Source: Nostoc sp. CHAB 5836 (GTDB lineage Bacteria > Cyanobacteriota > Cyanobacteriia > Cyanobacteriales > Nostocaceae). Taken from it: a stretch of 63,381 nt of DNA. The translations under genes and the position numbers were made by a program. The number at the start of each line of letters is the position of its first letter. Within the stretch, counting starts at the first letter, position 1. A model generated the notes under the pieces. That model did no database searches. It was not told the origin of the DNA and was given only the letters and a program-made list of their open reading frames with translations. Of the stretch, positions 9,021 to 18,385 are shown piece by piece. Where the stretch lies: positions 1 through 63,381 of the forward strand of contig NZ_JAIVFV010000019.1 of assembly GCF_020829445.1 (NCBI RefSeq), written 5' to 3'.

Positions 9021-9749
9021 ATGCTACTAACTGATTGGCAAACCATTTTTGAGCGTGACCCAGCAGCCCGTAACTGGCTAGAAGTATTGTTCTGTTACCC
9101 TGGACTCCAAGCTCTAGTGTTTCATCGATTGGCGCACTGGCTGTATAAAATTGGAATTCCCTTTGTACCTCGATTTATCTCTCATCTTAGTAGGTTTTTA
9201 ACCGGGATTGAAATTCATCCTGGGGCATTAATTGGCCAGGGAGTGTTTATAGACCACGGAATGGGAGTAGTGATTGGCGAGACTGCGATCGTGGGTGACT
9301 ATGCCCTAATTTATCAAGGTGTCACCCTTGGCGGGACTGGCAAAGAAAGCGGCAAACGCCATCCAACTTTAGGCTCTCATGTAGTTGTAGGAGCAGGTGC
9401 AAAGGTATTGGGAAATATTCAAATTGGCGATCGCGTCCGGATTGGAGCCGGTTCTGTGGTGCTACGAGATGTGCCCAGTAACACTACTGTAGTTGGGATT
9501 CCAGGGCGTGTGACTCGTCAGAACAACTTAACTACCAATGTTTTGGATCATGATCAACTACGCGACGTAGAAGCTGAGGTAATCCGTGCTTTATTTGAAC
9601 GTGTCAAGGCTCTAGAGAAACAGTTAGAGCAGTTGTCAGATAAATCAAGTTTGTCCACAATTGAGGTTGGCGACGAACTAACGAACAAACCTAAAAGTAA
9701 AAATTCTGATGGTATGATTGAAGATTTTCTTGATGGTGCGGGAATTTAG
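9021..9749 (+). CDS. cysE: Serine O-acetyltransferase
   Basis: This 242-residue enzyme acetylates serine with acetyl-CoA, the first step of cysteine synthesis. It has the family helical start ([19 protein letters not shown]), then left-handed beta-helix hexapeptides: [42 protein letters not shown] and [14 protein letters not shown]. The catalytic His lies in IDHGMG. The ATG at 9021 matches family starts; a GTG at 8958 would add 21 residues from MITE-flanking DNA. It faces away from the Rrf2-cysK pair. The acidic tail after about residue 200 is variable. Confidence 0.95.
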   Translation: MLLTDWQTIFERDPAARNWLEVLFCYPGLQALVFHRLAHWLYKIGIPFVPRFISHLSRFLTGIEIHPGALIGQGVFIDHGMGVVIGETAIVGDYALIYQGVTLGGTGKESGKRHPTLGSHVVVGAGAKVLGNIQIGDRVRIGAGSVVLRDVPSNTTVVGIPGRVTRQNNLTTNVLDHDQLRDVEAEVIRALFERVKALEKQLEQLSDKSSLSTIEVGDELTNKPKSKNSDGMIEDFLDGAGI

Positions 9750-9761
9750 GAATTAGTTCAC

Positions 9762-9892
9762 TAAGTAAGTCGGCAAAAATAAACCAAACTATATTACGAA
9801 ACGTAAATACACCTTAAACCCTTATAAATGACGAAGGACAAATGACAAATGACAGCCTTAGCTAGTTAGCTTTATTTGCGTCGCTCTACTTA
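9762..9892 (+). mobile_element. Family A element, copy A3, overlapping the ackA 3' end
   Basis: A 131-base copy that lies tail-on to ackA. Its right end is translated as the last residues of AckA, and the ackA stop codon lies inside it at 9858-9860. It starts 12 bases after the cysE stop. Confidence 0.82.
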
Positions 9893-11117
9893 ACTCCCAA
9901 CATTGTTGAGCGATCGCCCAATTTTCTTGAGTATAAATAACTAATACCCGCACTGCTGAATCGGGTGTAGCAATATCCTCATCCACAGGCTGCTGCTGAT
10001 TTTTCTCAAGGTCAAGTTTCAGTCCCAAAAAACCAAAGGCTTCACAGGCGCCTTGGCGAATTTGCCAAGAGTGTTCACCCACACCTGCTGTGAACACTAA
10101 AGCATCTAATCCCCCCAAACTAGTAAGCATTGCGCCGATACCAGAACGCAAGCGATGTACGTAGATATCCCACGCCAGTTGAGCGCGGGAATTGCCTTGA
10201 GCGTAGGCGTAGCCCGTCGTAGACATTGCTTCTCTCACCTCACGCAAATCGCTAGATATACCCGAAATTCCCTCTAAGCCAGAAGCTTTATTTAATACAT
10301 AATCCAACCTTTCGACTGAGTAATTGCAGTACTGCAACAGGTAAATCAAAATCCCCGGATCAACTGAACCAGAACGACTACCCATCATCAACCCTTCTAC
10401 AGGCGTGAATCCCATAGTGGTATCAACACTGTGACCATTTTTAATCGCCGCTAAAGAGCAGCCATTGCCCAGATGGCAAGTAATTAACCGCTCACAAGCA
10501 ACATCTCGACCGAGAATTTGGGCAGCACGTTGAGAACAGTATTGGTGGCTGATACCATGAAAGCCGTAGCGACGGATGCCTTGCTCTACCCACTCATAGG
10601 GGCCGGGATAGATTGCTGCGGCATCGGGTAAAGTGGCATGAAATGCGGTATCAAATACTGCTATTTGGGTGACATCTCCTAAGATTTTTTCGATTGCTTC
10701 TATACCTGACAAGGCGGCTGGATTATGTGCTGGAGCAAGCTTAGACAGACTAGCGATCGCCTTTTTGACTTCCTCCGTAATTAGCACACTATCGCGATAA
10801 TACTGTCCACCATGTACTATTCGATGCCCCACCACATCAATTTCTGACAACTGATCAATTACCTTGGTAGCACCATCACTAAGTTTATGGAGTATATAGT
10901 TGAGGTGTGCCTGTGGGGAATCACCAGAGATTGATTCTTGCAGCGTTGCACCCGTAGCAGTTTTCACCTCAATTTCTGCCACACCCCGATCTTGAATCCA
11001 GTTGATTTTCCCTTCCCAAAGGGGTTCGGGTGCTTGGCTGGGTAGAGCTTCATCTACAATTTCATACAGACAACTCTTTTGGCTGCTCGATCCGGCATTC
11101 AGCACCAATATCTTCAT
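9858..11117 (-). CDS. ackA: Acetate kinase
   Basis: The 419-residue enzyme interconverts acetate plus ATP with acetyl phosphate. NAGSSSQKS (about residues 6-14), GISHQYCSQRA, and TTMGFTPVEGLMMGSRSG (about 232-249) are the ASKHA-fold signatures. GGLDALVFTAGVGEH and the C-terminal ALVIYTQEN-like strand are present. The ATG at 11117 gives the usual MKILVLNAG start; a start at 11135 would add six residues. The final residues SRATQIKLTS are read from the family A element, so the native C-terminus was probably replaced. No pta gene is adjacent. Confidence 0.95.
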   Translation of the reverse strand: MKILVLNAGSSSQKSCLYEIVDEALPSQAPEPLWEGKINWIQDRGVAEIEVKTATGATLQESISGDSPQAHLNYILHKLSDGATKVIDQLSEIDVVGHRIVHGGQYYRDSVLITEEVKKAIASLSKLAPAHNPAALSGIEAIEKILGDVTQIAVFDTAFHATLPDAAAIYPGPYEWVEQGIRRYGFHGISHQYCSQRAAQILGRDVACERLITCHLGNGCSLAAIKNGHSVDTTMGFTPVEGLMMGSRSGSVDPGILIYLLQYCNYSVERLDYVLNKASGLEGISGISSDLREVREAMSTTGYAYAQGNSRAQLAWDIYVHRLRSGIGAMLTSLGGLDALVFTAGVGEHSWQIRQGACEAFGFLGLKLDLEKNQQQPVDEDIATPDSAVRVLVIYTQENWAIAQQCWELSRATQIKLTS

Positions 11118-11283
11118 ATGACAAGATAAAAACATGATTACCTTTGATCATGTCACTAAGTCTAGCCTCATACTTAGTTTTCTCAACCAATGTACTCATA
11201 AGGTGGGGATAGGAAGCGGGGGATAAGGATTGCATCTGAGGAAAGATTTTTTGCAAGAGCAAAAACAAATATCAGATGTATGA

Positions 11284-11520
11284 CGAATCCCCAGAATTTT
11301 CTGATAAGATTATTTGGTCTTGACCATCAATGCCATAAGCGAAAACCAAGCTAAGAGGTATATGTTGCAAGAGAAAGATTTGGGTCTTGGGAACCAGGAC
11401 TCCTGCCCTTGGAGGGAATGTCAGACTAACTGGAGCTATGGAGTTCTGGAAGCTATTCCCGATGAATTGGGAAGCTCCGTCCGTCTTACGGCGGAGTGGT
11501 TCACATCGTTATACTAACTG
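11284..11520 (+). mobile_element. Possible IS200/IS605 right-end remnant (tnpB tail)
   Basis: The 466-base gap between ackA and the M48 gene holds no intact gene. Positions about 11385-11505 read like the end of a cyanobacterial tnpB unit: a GGGAATGTCAGACTAACTGG stretch, then a hairpin at 11475-11496 (CTCCGTCCG / CGGCGGAG) followed by TGGTTCAC. No transposase core is present. This is recognition by resemblance, so the confidence is low. Confidence 0.4.
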
Positions 11521-11583
11521 TGGGAGGCTGTTTATCTATGCAGCCAGATTCCATAGTTGTGTTTTTTTATAGCTTGCTGCACT

Positions 11584-12465
11584 ATGTCCTTCTTCAAAAC
11601 CCCTCTGATTGGTTTAAAAGCTGACTCATTTCGTCATCCATTAGACCTGGAAGCTACCAGAGCGCTCAAGCAGATACCGGGCATAGATATGTTGGTGCGA
11701 AATTGGCTTGGGCCAATGGCAGAGCAGGTTTTCTATGTGGAAAATATTGCCTCCAGCGTTCTGGTGGGTGAAAAGCAACTTCCCGATTTGCACAAGCTGT
11801 TGTTAGACGCTTGTAATGTTCTGGATATAGATCCTCCCCAGTTGTACGTTCGGCAACACCCGGCTCCCAACGCCTATACTTTTGCTGTGCGGGGTAAGCA
11901 GCCCTTTGTTGTGCTACACACTTCCCTGATTGATATGCTCACACCAGAAGAAATACAGGCAGTAATTGCTCATGAGTTGGGGCATCTCAAGTGTGATCAT
12001 AGTGTTTACTTGACTCCTGTAAATTTACTCATATTAGCTGCGGCGATTGTGCCCAATGTCGGCACTTTCGTTGCCCAAGCCATACAGGCACAACTTTTAG
12101 AATGGGTACGATGTGCTGAGTTTACCTGCGATCGCGCCGCATTACTAGCAACCCAAGACCCGAAAGTTGTCATGTCAGTGTTGATGAAGTTGGCAGGTGG
12201 TTCCCCCACCTTAGCGCCACAACTGAATCTTGATGCCTTTATTGCCCAAGCCCGCGCTTACGATGATATTAGCAAGACAGAATTAGGCGAAATGGTCAAA
12301 GCTGCCCGCACAGCCCAATTAACCCATCCAGTACCAGTGCTAAGGGCGCGAGAAATTGACCGGTGGGCAAGCACCACAGAATATCAAACTCTGTTGCAAG
12401 CTCATGGACTTAAGTCTATTATTAATGATGATGTTGCACCCAAAGGCGGGTGGCGCAATTGGTAG
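11584..12465 (+). CDS. M48-family zinc metallopeptidase (HtpX-like)
   Basis: A 293-residue protein with the zinc site HELGHLKCDH (about residues 131-140) and the third-ligand region EFTCDRAALLA (about 179-189). One hydrophobic segment, NLLILAAAIVPNVGTFVAQA (about 149-168), may anchor or embed it in a membrane. The family degrades damaged membrane or periplasmic proteins. The ATG at 11584 (MSFFKTPLIGL) is preferred to an upstream ORF start at 11557 that reads into cysteine-rich leader DNA. Confidence 0.9.
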   Translation: MSFFKTPLIGLKADSFRHPLDLEATRALKQIPGIDMLVRNWLGPMAEQVFYVENIASSVLVGEKQLPDLHKLLLDACNVLDIDPPQLYVRQHPAPNAYTFAVRGKQPFVVLHTSLIDMLTPEEIQAVIAHELGHLKCDHSVYLTPVNLLILAAAIVPNVGTFVAQAIQAQLLEWVRCAEFTCDRAALLATQDPKVVMSVLMKLAGGSPTLAPQLNLDAFIAQARAYDDISKTELGEMVKAARTAQLTHPVPVLRAREIDRWASTTEYQTLLQAHGLKSIINDDVAPKGGWRNW

Positions 12466-12485
12466 AGCGATACTAACTTAGATAT

Positions 12486-12580
12486 TAGTCATAGGAGTGA
12501 AAAAGAGTGTAGAGACGTAGCAGTGCTACGTCTCTACAAGGGTTATGGGTAAAGCATATTTAATTTCTACCAGATGTCTA
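12486..12580. mobile_element. Family J element, copy J1, with long hairpin
   Basis: This 95-base element is shared with 15994-16089. It begins TAGTCATAGGAGTG and ends ACCAGATGTCTA. A hairpin at 12509-12537 pairs GTAGAGACGTAGCA with its exact complement across one base. It starts 20 bases after the M48 gene stop and could act as a terminator. Confidence 0.75.
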
Positions 12581-12796
12581 TTGTAGTGGTAATAATTTTT
12601 GGTAAAGCATCAAATACTTTCCTTAATGCAGTAACTCATATCTTGCACCTCTACGTACAACCCCAGGTAAAGTAAAAAGATATGCGATAAAGCTACCTCA
12701 TTTTTATGGGTTTTTATCGCTAAATCAAGAGTTATGCTTTTTTACTGAGTAATAAAATTACATCAACTTTTCTTGGTGCAAGACGTGAGGTAAGGT

Positions 12797-12942
12797 TAAG
12801 TAAGTCGGCAAGAATAAACCAAACTATATTACGAAACGTAAATACACCTTAAACCCTTATAAATGACGAAGGACAAATGACAAATGACAAATGACAAATG
12901 ACAGCCTTAGCCAGTTAGCTTTATTTGCGTCGCTCTACTTAA
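12797..12942 (+). mobile_element. Family A element, copy A4 with expanded AAATGAC run
   Basis: This copy is 146 bases long because the internal AAATGAC heptamer is present about four times rather than two. It ends 27 bases before the UPF0182 start codon and so lies in that gene's leader. Confidence 0.8.
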
Positions 12943-12969
12943 CTTTGCAGAGAGTTTGGCTGCTACCGA

Positions 12970-15900
12970 ATGTATTGGAAATGGGGCTTTAGACTATTAA
13001 TTGTATTCTTGGGACTGTGGCTACTGTTGGATCTGGGTTCCCGCCTCGGGGCAGAGATTTTTTGGTTTCGGGAAGTCGGCTACCTCCAAGCATTTCTGTT
13101 GAGGGTGGTCACTCGTGGTCTTTTGTGGGTAGTTGTGGCTGGGATAACTGCTACATATTTACTGCTAAACCTGGCTCTAGCACAACGGCTAAAATATCCC
13201 CAGTCTTTGAAGATTGAGGAAGCAGAACAAAGCCGTGAATTAACAAATTTTCTTAGTCCTGATTATCGAAGACCTAACGAAACCCGGATAATTCCGCCGC
13301 AACGGTTTCAACCATTAAAATTGCGCTGGTTATTACCCCTAACTCTGGTACTGAGCTTGTTAGTTGGGTTGATGCTGGCTCACTATGGTAAGATTGCTCT
13401 TTTATACTGGAATACTCCAGTTAATCAGGGTATTCTACCTATTCCCGCCCTATTTCGACCAGAGACAATCTGGCAACTCTTAAGGCAGATTGTCTCTCAA
13501 GTCTGGGATCTGGGCTTAATTGGGGGAGTGGCGATCGCAATTTTAATCTATCCGCAATTTTTATTAACTGCGATCGCACTTTTCTTCAGTCCCATTTTTG
13601 GGTTCATTCTATTCCGACACTGGCCAAAGATGCTGCAATATTTGCACCCCACCCTTTTCAACAGCACTGAGCCTTTATTTGGTCGAGATATCAGCTTTTA
13701 CGTATTTTCCTTACCCTTTTGGCAACTGCTAGAACTCTGGCTGATGGGATTGTGTTTGTATGGCTTCGTCGCCGTTACTCTCACTTATCTTCTGTCAGGA
13801 GACAGTTTAAGTCAGGGAATTTTCCCTGGTTTTTCGCCCCAGCAGCAGCGTCATTTATCCGGTATGGGTGGCTTATTAATGCTGGTAGTGGCTCTGAGTT
13901 ATTGGCTGAGTCGCTATGAACTCGTGTATTCTACCCGTGGAGTAAGTTATGGTGCCAGCTATACCGATGTGACAACGCAGTTGCCAGTTTACACACTCTT
14001 GTGCTTCCTGGCAGTAGCGATCGCCTTTTACCTACTTTGCCGAAGGTTTTTCTGGAAACCCAAATCTCCGTATCGCCCATTGGTGTTTTACGGGTTAGGG
14101 GTTTATCTGGTAATGGTTGCAGCTGCTGACGTTGTTGTGCCGACTGTGGTGCAATATTTAATTGTCCAACCCAATGAGTTGCAACGAGAGCAACCCTACA
14201 TTCAGCGTACTATTGCCTTAACTCGCCAAGCATTCGATTTAGAGGCGATCGATGCTAGAGGCTTCAACCCTCAAGGAGGGCTGACTGAAGCTGACATTCA
14301 AAAGAATGACTTGACAATTCGCAATATTCGCCTTTGGGATCAGCGACCACTGTTAGAAACTAACCGTCAGCTGCAACAAATTCGGCCCTATTATCGGTTC
14401 CCCGATGCCGATATTGATCGATATACTTTGAAAAAAGATGTAACTTCACGCCGACCATCTGCCCCTCAAAAGCCACCAGAATTTAAGCAGGAACTAGTTG
14501 AATCTACAGAACGGCGGCAGGTACTGATTGCAGCACGAGAATTAGACTACACTGGCGTACCACAGGAAGCTCAAACATGGGTTAACCGCCATTTAATTTA
14601 TACTCACGGTTTCGGGTTTACTGTTAGCCCAGTTAATACAGTTGGGCCAGGTGGGCTACCAGAATATTTTGTTAAAGATATTAGCGGTGATAGTAGCGCT
14701 CTGACAACCTCCAGTGAAGCCATTCGTGAAAGTATTCCCATTGGACAACCCCGGATTTATTACGGTGAAATAGCTAATACTTACGTAATGACTGGCACAA
14801 GAGTTAGAGAGCTAGACTACTCCAGTGGTAGTGATAATATTTACAACTCTTACAATGGTCTGGGTGGCGTTCAAATCGGTTCAGTATGGCGACGGTGGTT
14901 ATTTGCCATGTACTTGAAAGATTGGCAGATGGTGCTGACGCGGGACTTTTTGCCAGAGACAAAGGTGCTATTCCGGCGAAATGTCAAGCAAAGAATTCGA
15001 GCGATCGCACCTTTCCTCAAGTTTGACAGCGACCCCTATTTAGTTGCTGCTACCGCTAATCAAGATTATCCAAGTAATCCTAGCTATCTTTACTGGATTG
15101 TTGATGCCTACACAACGAGCGATCGCTATCCTTACTCAGACACTGGTAGTGATGGTATCAACTACATTCGCAACTCGATCAAGGTAGTGATTGATGCCTA
15201 CAATGGCAGCGTTAATTTTTATATTGCCGATCAGAGCGATCCGATCATTGCCACTTGGTCAAAGATATTTCCCAACACCTTTAAACCGCTCAGTGCTATG
15301 CCACTGAATCTCCGCAGTCATATCCGGTATCCGGTAGACTTCTTCAAAATTCAATCTGAGCGGTTGATGACCTACCACATGACCGATCCCCAGGTATTTT
15401 ATAACCGGGAAGACCAGTGGCAGATTCCTAACGAAATCTATGGCAGTGAAACCCGTCCGGTAGAGCCGTATTATTTAATTACTAGTCTACCCACTGTACC
15501 TTTTGTTGGCGCAGCCCCTCCTAGAGAAGAATTTATCCTGCTTTTACCCTACACTCCCAGACAACGGAGTAATTTAATCGCTTGGTTAGCGGCGCGATCG
15601 GATGGTGACAACTACGGTAAGTTATTATTATATACTTTTCCCAAAGAAAGACTGGTCTACGGCACAGAGCAAATAGAGGCGCGGATTAACCAAGATCCAG
15701 TAATTTCTCAACAAATTTCCCTATGGAATCGCCAGGGTTCAAGAGCCATTCAAGGCAATCTATTGGTAATTCCCATTGAGCAATCGCTGCTGTATGTCGA
15801 GCCAATCTATTTAGAAGCCACACAAAATAGTTTGCCAACTTTGGTGCAGGTAGTAGTAGCTTACGAAAACCGGATTGTCATGGCACAAACCTTAGAACAA

Positions 15901-15984
15901 GCATTGGAGGGAATTTTTAAACCAGAAGTGACACCAGCCCCGGCGATTATCCGCCCCTTTGAAGAAGCAGCCCCGCCAGGTTAA
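12970..15984 (+). CDS. UPF0182 family large membrane protein
   Basis: The 1004-residue protein has about seven N-terminal membrane segments (near residues 5-25, 48-70, 120-145, 175-200, 205-225, 245-275, 300-320 and 340-395), followed by a long exported domain rich in Tyr and Pro. Conserved family stretches include [29 protein letters not shown] and [32 protein letters not shown]. The family is widespread in actinobacteria and cyanobacteria and its function is unknown. It stands alone, with family A before it and family J after it. Confidence 0.92.
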   Translation: MYWKWGFRLLIVFLGLWLLLDLGSRLGAEIFWFREVGYLQAFLLRVVTRGLLWVVVAGITATYLLLNLALAQRLKYPQSLKIEEAEQSRELTNFLSPDYRRPNETRIIPPQRFQPLKLRWLLPLTLVLSLLVGLMLAHYGKIALLYWNTPVNQGILPIPALFRPETIWQLLRQIVSQVWDLGLIGGVAIAILIYPQFLLTAIALFFSPIFGFILFRHWPKMLQYLHPTLFNSTEPLFGRDISFYVFSLPFWQLLELWLMGLCLYGFVAVTLTYLLSGDSLSQGIFPGFSPQQQRHLSGMGGLLMLVVALSYWLSRYELVYSTRGVSYGASYTDVTTQLPVYTLLCFLAVAIAFYLLCRRFFWKPKSPYRPLVFYGLGVYLVMVAAADVVVPTVVQYLIVQPNELQREQPYIQRTIALTRQAFDLEAIDARGFNPQGGLTEADIQKNDLTIRNIRLWDQRPLLETNRQLQQIRPYYRFPDADIDRYTLKKDVTSRRPSAPQKPPEFKQELVESTERRQVLIAARELDYTGVPQEAQTWVNRHLIYTHGFGFTVSPVNTVGPGGLPEYFVKDISGDSSALTTSSEAIRESIPIGQPRIYYGEIANTYVMTGTRVRELDYSSGSDNIYNSYNGLGGVQIGSVWRRWLFAMYLKDWQMVLTRDFLPETKVLFRRNVKQRIRAIAPFLKFDSDPYLVAATANQDYPSNPSYLYWIVDAYTTSDRYPYSDTGSDGINYIRNSIKVVIDAYNGSVNFYIADQSDPIIATWSKIFPNTFKPLSAMPLNLRSHIRYPVDFFKIQSERLMTYHMTDPQVFYNREDQWQIPNEIYGSETRPVEPYYLITSLPTVPFVGAAPPREEFILLLPYTPRQRSNLIAWLAARSDGDNYGKLLLYTFPKERLVYGTEQIEARINQDPVISQQISLWNRQGSRAIQGNLLVIPIEQSLLYVEPIYLEATQNSLPTLVQVVVAYENRIVMAQTLEQALEGIFKPEVTPAPAIIRPFEEAAPPG

Positions 15985-15993
15985 GGGATTTAT

Positions 15994-16089
15994 TAGACAT
16001 AGGAGTGAAAATGAATTGTTTTGACGTAGCAGTGCTACGTCTCTACAAGGGTTTCAGGCAACGCATAATTAATTTCTACCAGATGTCTA
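15994..16089. mobile_element. Family J element, copy J2
   Basis: A 96-base copy with TAGACAT at the left end and ATGTCTA at the right, i.e. a short inverted terminal repeat. It has a GACGTAGCA/TGCTACGTC hairpin core. Its right end contains the stop codon of the 158-residue minus-strand ORF. Confidence 0.75.
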
Positions 16090-16563
16090 TTGATTGAAGA
16101 AAAACTTTCCAGAGATTGGGTCTTGTTTGAGGGATTGAATAAAATCCCTCAAAGTCATCATGCTACCCGTTAAGGTGAATTTGGGAGTGCCATTTTGAGC
16201 AACAATTCTCACTTCACCGTCTTGGATCTGAATCTTATTTTTAATGCTATCCCATAGAGTCTCAAAGCTCTCATCGTCTTTGCAACCATTAGCTTCAAGG
16301 AATCTTTGGCGTACTTCTGTTTTTAGTGCTAGTGCTTCTGCTGCTTGAGTCCGCGCCTCAAAGTGCTTAATTACATCTTCATAAGCACTCTCCCTCAGAG
16401 TTTTGTTTTCAGCCTGAACTTGCTCTAACTGAGTTTTTATGCTTTGCAGTTGGGATGCTAAAGCGGCTGATTTCTGGTATTCAATTTTTAAGGCTTGCTT
16501 GGCATTGGCTAGCAAGGTTTTATAATCTGGCTGATCTTGATCTTGATTTTTTTCTGATTGCAT
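16087..16563 (-). CDS. Hypothetical coiled-coil protein
   Basis: No family was recognised for this 158-residue protein. Residues about 15-95 are Ala/Gln/Glu/Lys rich with heptad spacing (ALKIEYQKSAALASQLQSIK, then AENKTLRES) and should form a coiled coil. A compact C-terminal part follows, with TLWDSIKNKIQI, EVRIVAQNG and TLRDFIQSL. There is no signal peptide or membrane segment. The TAG stop comes from the end of family J copy J2, so the native C-terminus may have been longer or different. Confidence 0.7.
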   Translation of the reverse strand: MQSEKNQDQDQPDYKTLLANAKQALKIEYQKSAALASQLQSIKTQLEQVQAENKTLRESAYEDVIKHFEARTQAAEALALKTEVRQRFLEANGCKDDESFETLWDSIKNKIQIQDGEVRIVAQNGTPKFTLTGSMMTLRDFIQSLKQDPISGKFFFNQ

Positions 16564-16715
16564 TTTTATCTCTTGATCAACAGATTTTCGGTGGTCAACT
16601 CTCGTCAGTTAGATTGTAATACTGGCAAGAGCGTATTAGCCATTTTCAATCTGGTGAGGCACAGGTATGCAAATAGACCTAACACCCTAACCCCTTCCCG
16701 AAGCGGTAAGAAGGA

Positions 16716-16762
16716 ACAATTTCATTGCCTCTCTCCTAAAAGGAGAGAGGCAATGAAATTGT
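16716..16762. other. Perfect 22-bp stem hairpin
   Basis: The arms at 16716-16737 and 16741-16762 are exact reverse complements around an AAA loop, with CATTGCCTCTCTCC in the left arm. It lies in the 323-base gap between the 158- and 102-residue genes, upstream of the former. No U-run follows on either strand, so a simple intrinsic terminator is not clear. The rest of the gap shows no feature. Confidence 0.85.
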
Positions 16763-16886
16763 ACTTCACTAGACCGAGAACCGCTATAGTAAATATTTTC
16801 TGTTTTATCTAAGTATTAGTTATTTCACCAATATATAGACATCTCCAAAAATGAATCTACAACCCTTGTGCAGCTTGGTCTGATCC

Positions 16887-17195
16887 CTAATTTATGGAGA
16901 TATCTAATGGTGATTCAGAGCTAGGATTCTCCTGAATACTACTTAGACTAGAACTAATATGGGAGCGGATAGCTCGCTCATAAACTCCAGTCTGCTGAGT
17001 GCGTACCCCTACAGCCTGATATATTAAGTTAACTTCTGGGAATTCAGACCAGTACATCAAGAAAATATCTTTAGCTGGAGTAACAATTTCATAATTATTC
17101 TCTTGTCTTTTCTTTCTCAGCTTACAATTATTTAGTTGCAATTTTTGTCTGAATAGTTTTTCAAATTCTGGAATTAAATCTGAAGTAGTTTTCAT
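16887..17195 (-). CDS. Hypothetical protein, 102 residues
   Basis: No family was recognised. The N-terminal part is basic (FEKLFRQKLQLNNCKLRKKRQ, about 11-31), the middle reads IVTPAKDIFLMYWSEFPEVNLIYQ in beta-like pattern, and the tail is rich in Ser and polar residues. It has no signal peptide or membrane segment. It is plausible as a gene because codon use is ordinary and the frame is open from ATG, but there is no second line of support. Confidence 0.5.
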   Translation of the reverse strand: MKTTSDLIPEFEKLFRQKLQLNNCKLRKKRQENNYEIVTPAKDIFLMYWSEFPEVNLIYQAVGVRTQQTGVYERAIRSHISSSLSSIQENPSSESPLDISIN

Positions 17196-17444
17196 GTTTT
17201 ATCCACGTTAAAACGCGTTAATAATGCAAAGACTATCTGCTGATATTACTTAAGTATGACACTTCAGATACCTCTTACAATATAGTCTATCAGTTATCGG
17301 GTATTTGAGAAGGGGATTCAAACGCAGGGGAACTCCTTGGCGCACCCTCTGATTGAGAAGCGCTTGCCATCAGGCACGTCTCTACATTCTTTTGCACTCC
17401 TATGTCTATTGTTGTGCGCCTACGGCGTGAACTGAACACTCATC

Positions 17445-18107
17445 CTAAGACTTAGTTTCCTGTGTCTGTGCGTCGATAATTACACTCCAGTCATCGTTTT
17501 TCACAGCAGCTTCAAGTTGGCGCTGACGTTCGGCTTCACTCACATCTATTGTTTCTGACTCTTTAGAAAGGGTTGTGTCAGCCATTGCTTTCCGCAGTTT
17601 GAGCTTTTTCTCCTCGTAGGCTTGACGTTCCGCCTCTGACATTATCGCTTTTGCAGCTTCCCCTACCGCGCTAGCCCACATTCCCCTTTCGGAAGCATTA
17701 CCAGGTGGTATGCTTTCGAGTTCTGCTATCCACGCATCTCGCAAATCTTCCATTTCTTGACGCTTGGGGAACTTGAACGCTTGCACACGCACAAAAGCAC
17801 ACTTTTGCTTACCATTTTGGGTGACATGGCCGTTTAGGGAAAGCAACACATTCCGAGAATAACCAATGTGTTGCGTGCGGCGTTCTGCGTCCAATACTGC
17901 GTAAACACCTGCAATTTTTGCGTTTTCAGCAGCCGCACACCAAGCCTCAAGGGGCATAATTTCAGCGCTATTGTTTGTCAATTCAGGCGTTATACTCACC
18001 TCAGTAGCGACGTGTTCATCATCGGAACTATACAAAAAGTCATGAAGTCCACGGTGGTTTATGGGGACATTTTGATGTTCAATTGGCGGATTGTGCTGAG
18101 TTTCCAT
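17445..18107 (-). CDS. GIY-YIG-like domain protein, probably not catalytic
   Basis: A 220-residue protein whose residues about 67-95 read AGVYAVLD...QHIGYSRNVLLSLNGHV, the outline of a GIY-YIG nuclease domain. The second motif has HIG rather than YIG, and the position of the catalytic Arg appears to be Ser, so nuclease activity is doubtful. The C-terminal third is charged and helical (EAERQAYEEKKLKLRKAMAD). The conserved sequence EAWCAAAENAKI precedes the domain. Role unknown. Confidence 0.7.
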   Translation of the reverse strand: METQHNPPIEHQNVPINHRGLHDFLYSSDDEHVATEVSITPELTNNSAEIMPLEAWCAAAENAKIAGVYAVLDAERRTQHIGYSRNVLLSLNGHVTQNGKQKCAFVRVQAFKFPKRQEMEDLRDAWIAELESIPPGNASERGMWASAVGEAAKAIMSEAERQAYEEKKLKLRKAMADTTLSKESETIDVSEAERQRQLEAAVKNDDWSVIIDAQTQETKS

Positions 18108-18242
18108 TGCAGTTTATCTCTAAGTTATTAATTAGCGATGCCAACGGTAAGGGCAAAGCGCTACGCAAATATATGCTCTTAAAATATTGAAGCTTAAATC
18201 TACTCACATCTCCAAATCCTTGTTATGACAATACAAAAACAA

Positions 18243-18374
18243 CTAAGTAGGTTGGCGCAATTAAAGTTAACTGGCTAAGGCTGTCATTTGTCCTTTGTCA
18301 TTGGTCATTAGTAAAGGCTTTAAGCTTGTTTACGTTTCGTAACATACTTGACTTTTTTCGTGCCAACGTACTTA
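18243..18374 (-). mobile_element. Family A element, copy A5 (GGTTGGCGC subtype)
   Basis: A minus-oriented copy with TAAGTAGGTTGGCGCAATTA at the left and CGTGCCAACGTACTTA at the right, a better-paired inverted end than the A1-A4 subtype. It ends 11 bases before the preferred start of the ABC permease gene. Confidence 0.8.
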
Positions 18375-18385
18375 TTAAACTTCCT

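Noticed and set aside
9858..9892. Frameshift or truncation of ackA at its 3' end
   Set aside because: All catalytic motifs and normal length are present; only the last ten residues differ because they come from the element.
11314..11572. 67- and 61-residue plus-strand ORFs before the M48 gene
   Set aside because: No protein family is visible; the region looks like an insertion-sequence remnant and the ORFs overlap its hairpin.
12509..12537. Near-perfect palindrome as a transcription factor operator
   Set aside because: It is part of family J, present also at 16022-16040 in another context, so it is better explained as an element hairpin.
18326..18385. N-terminal extension of the ABC permease
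   Set aside because: The added 20 residues are encoded by the end of family A copy A5; ATG at 18386 gives a normal start.
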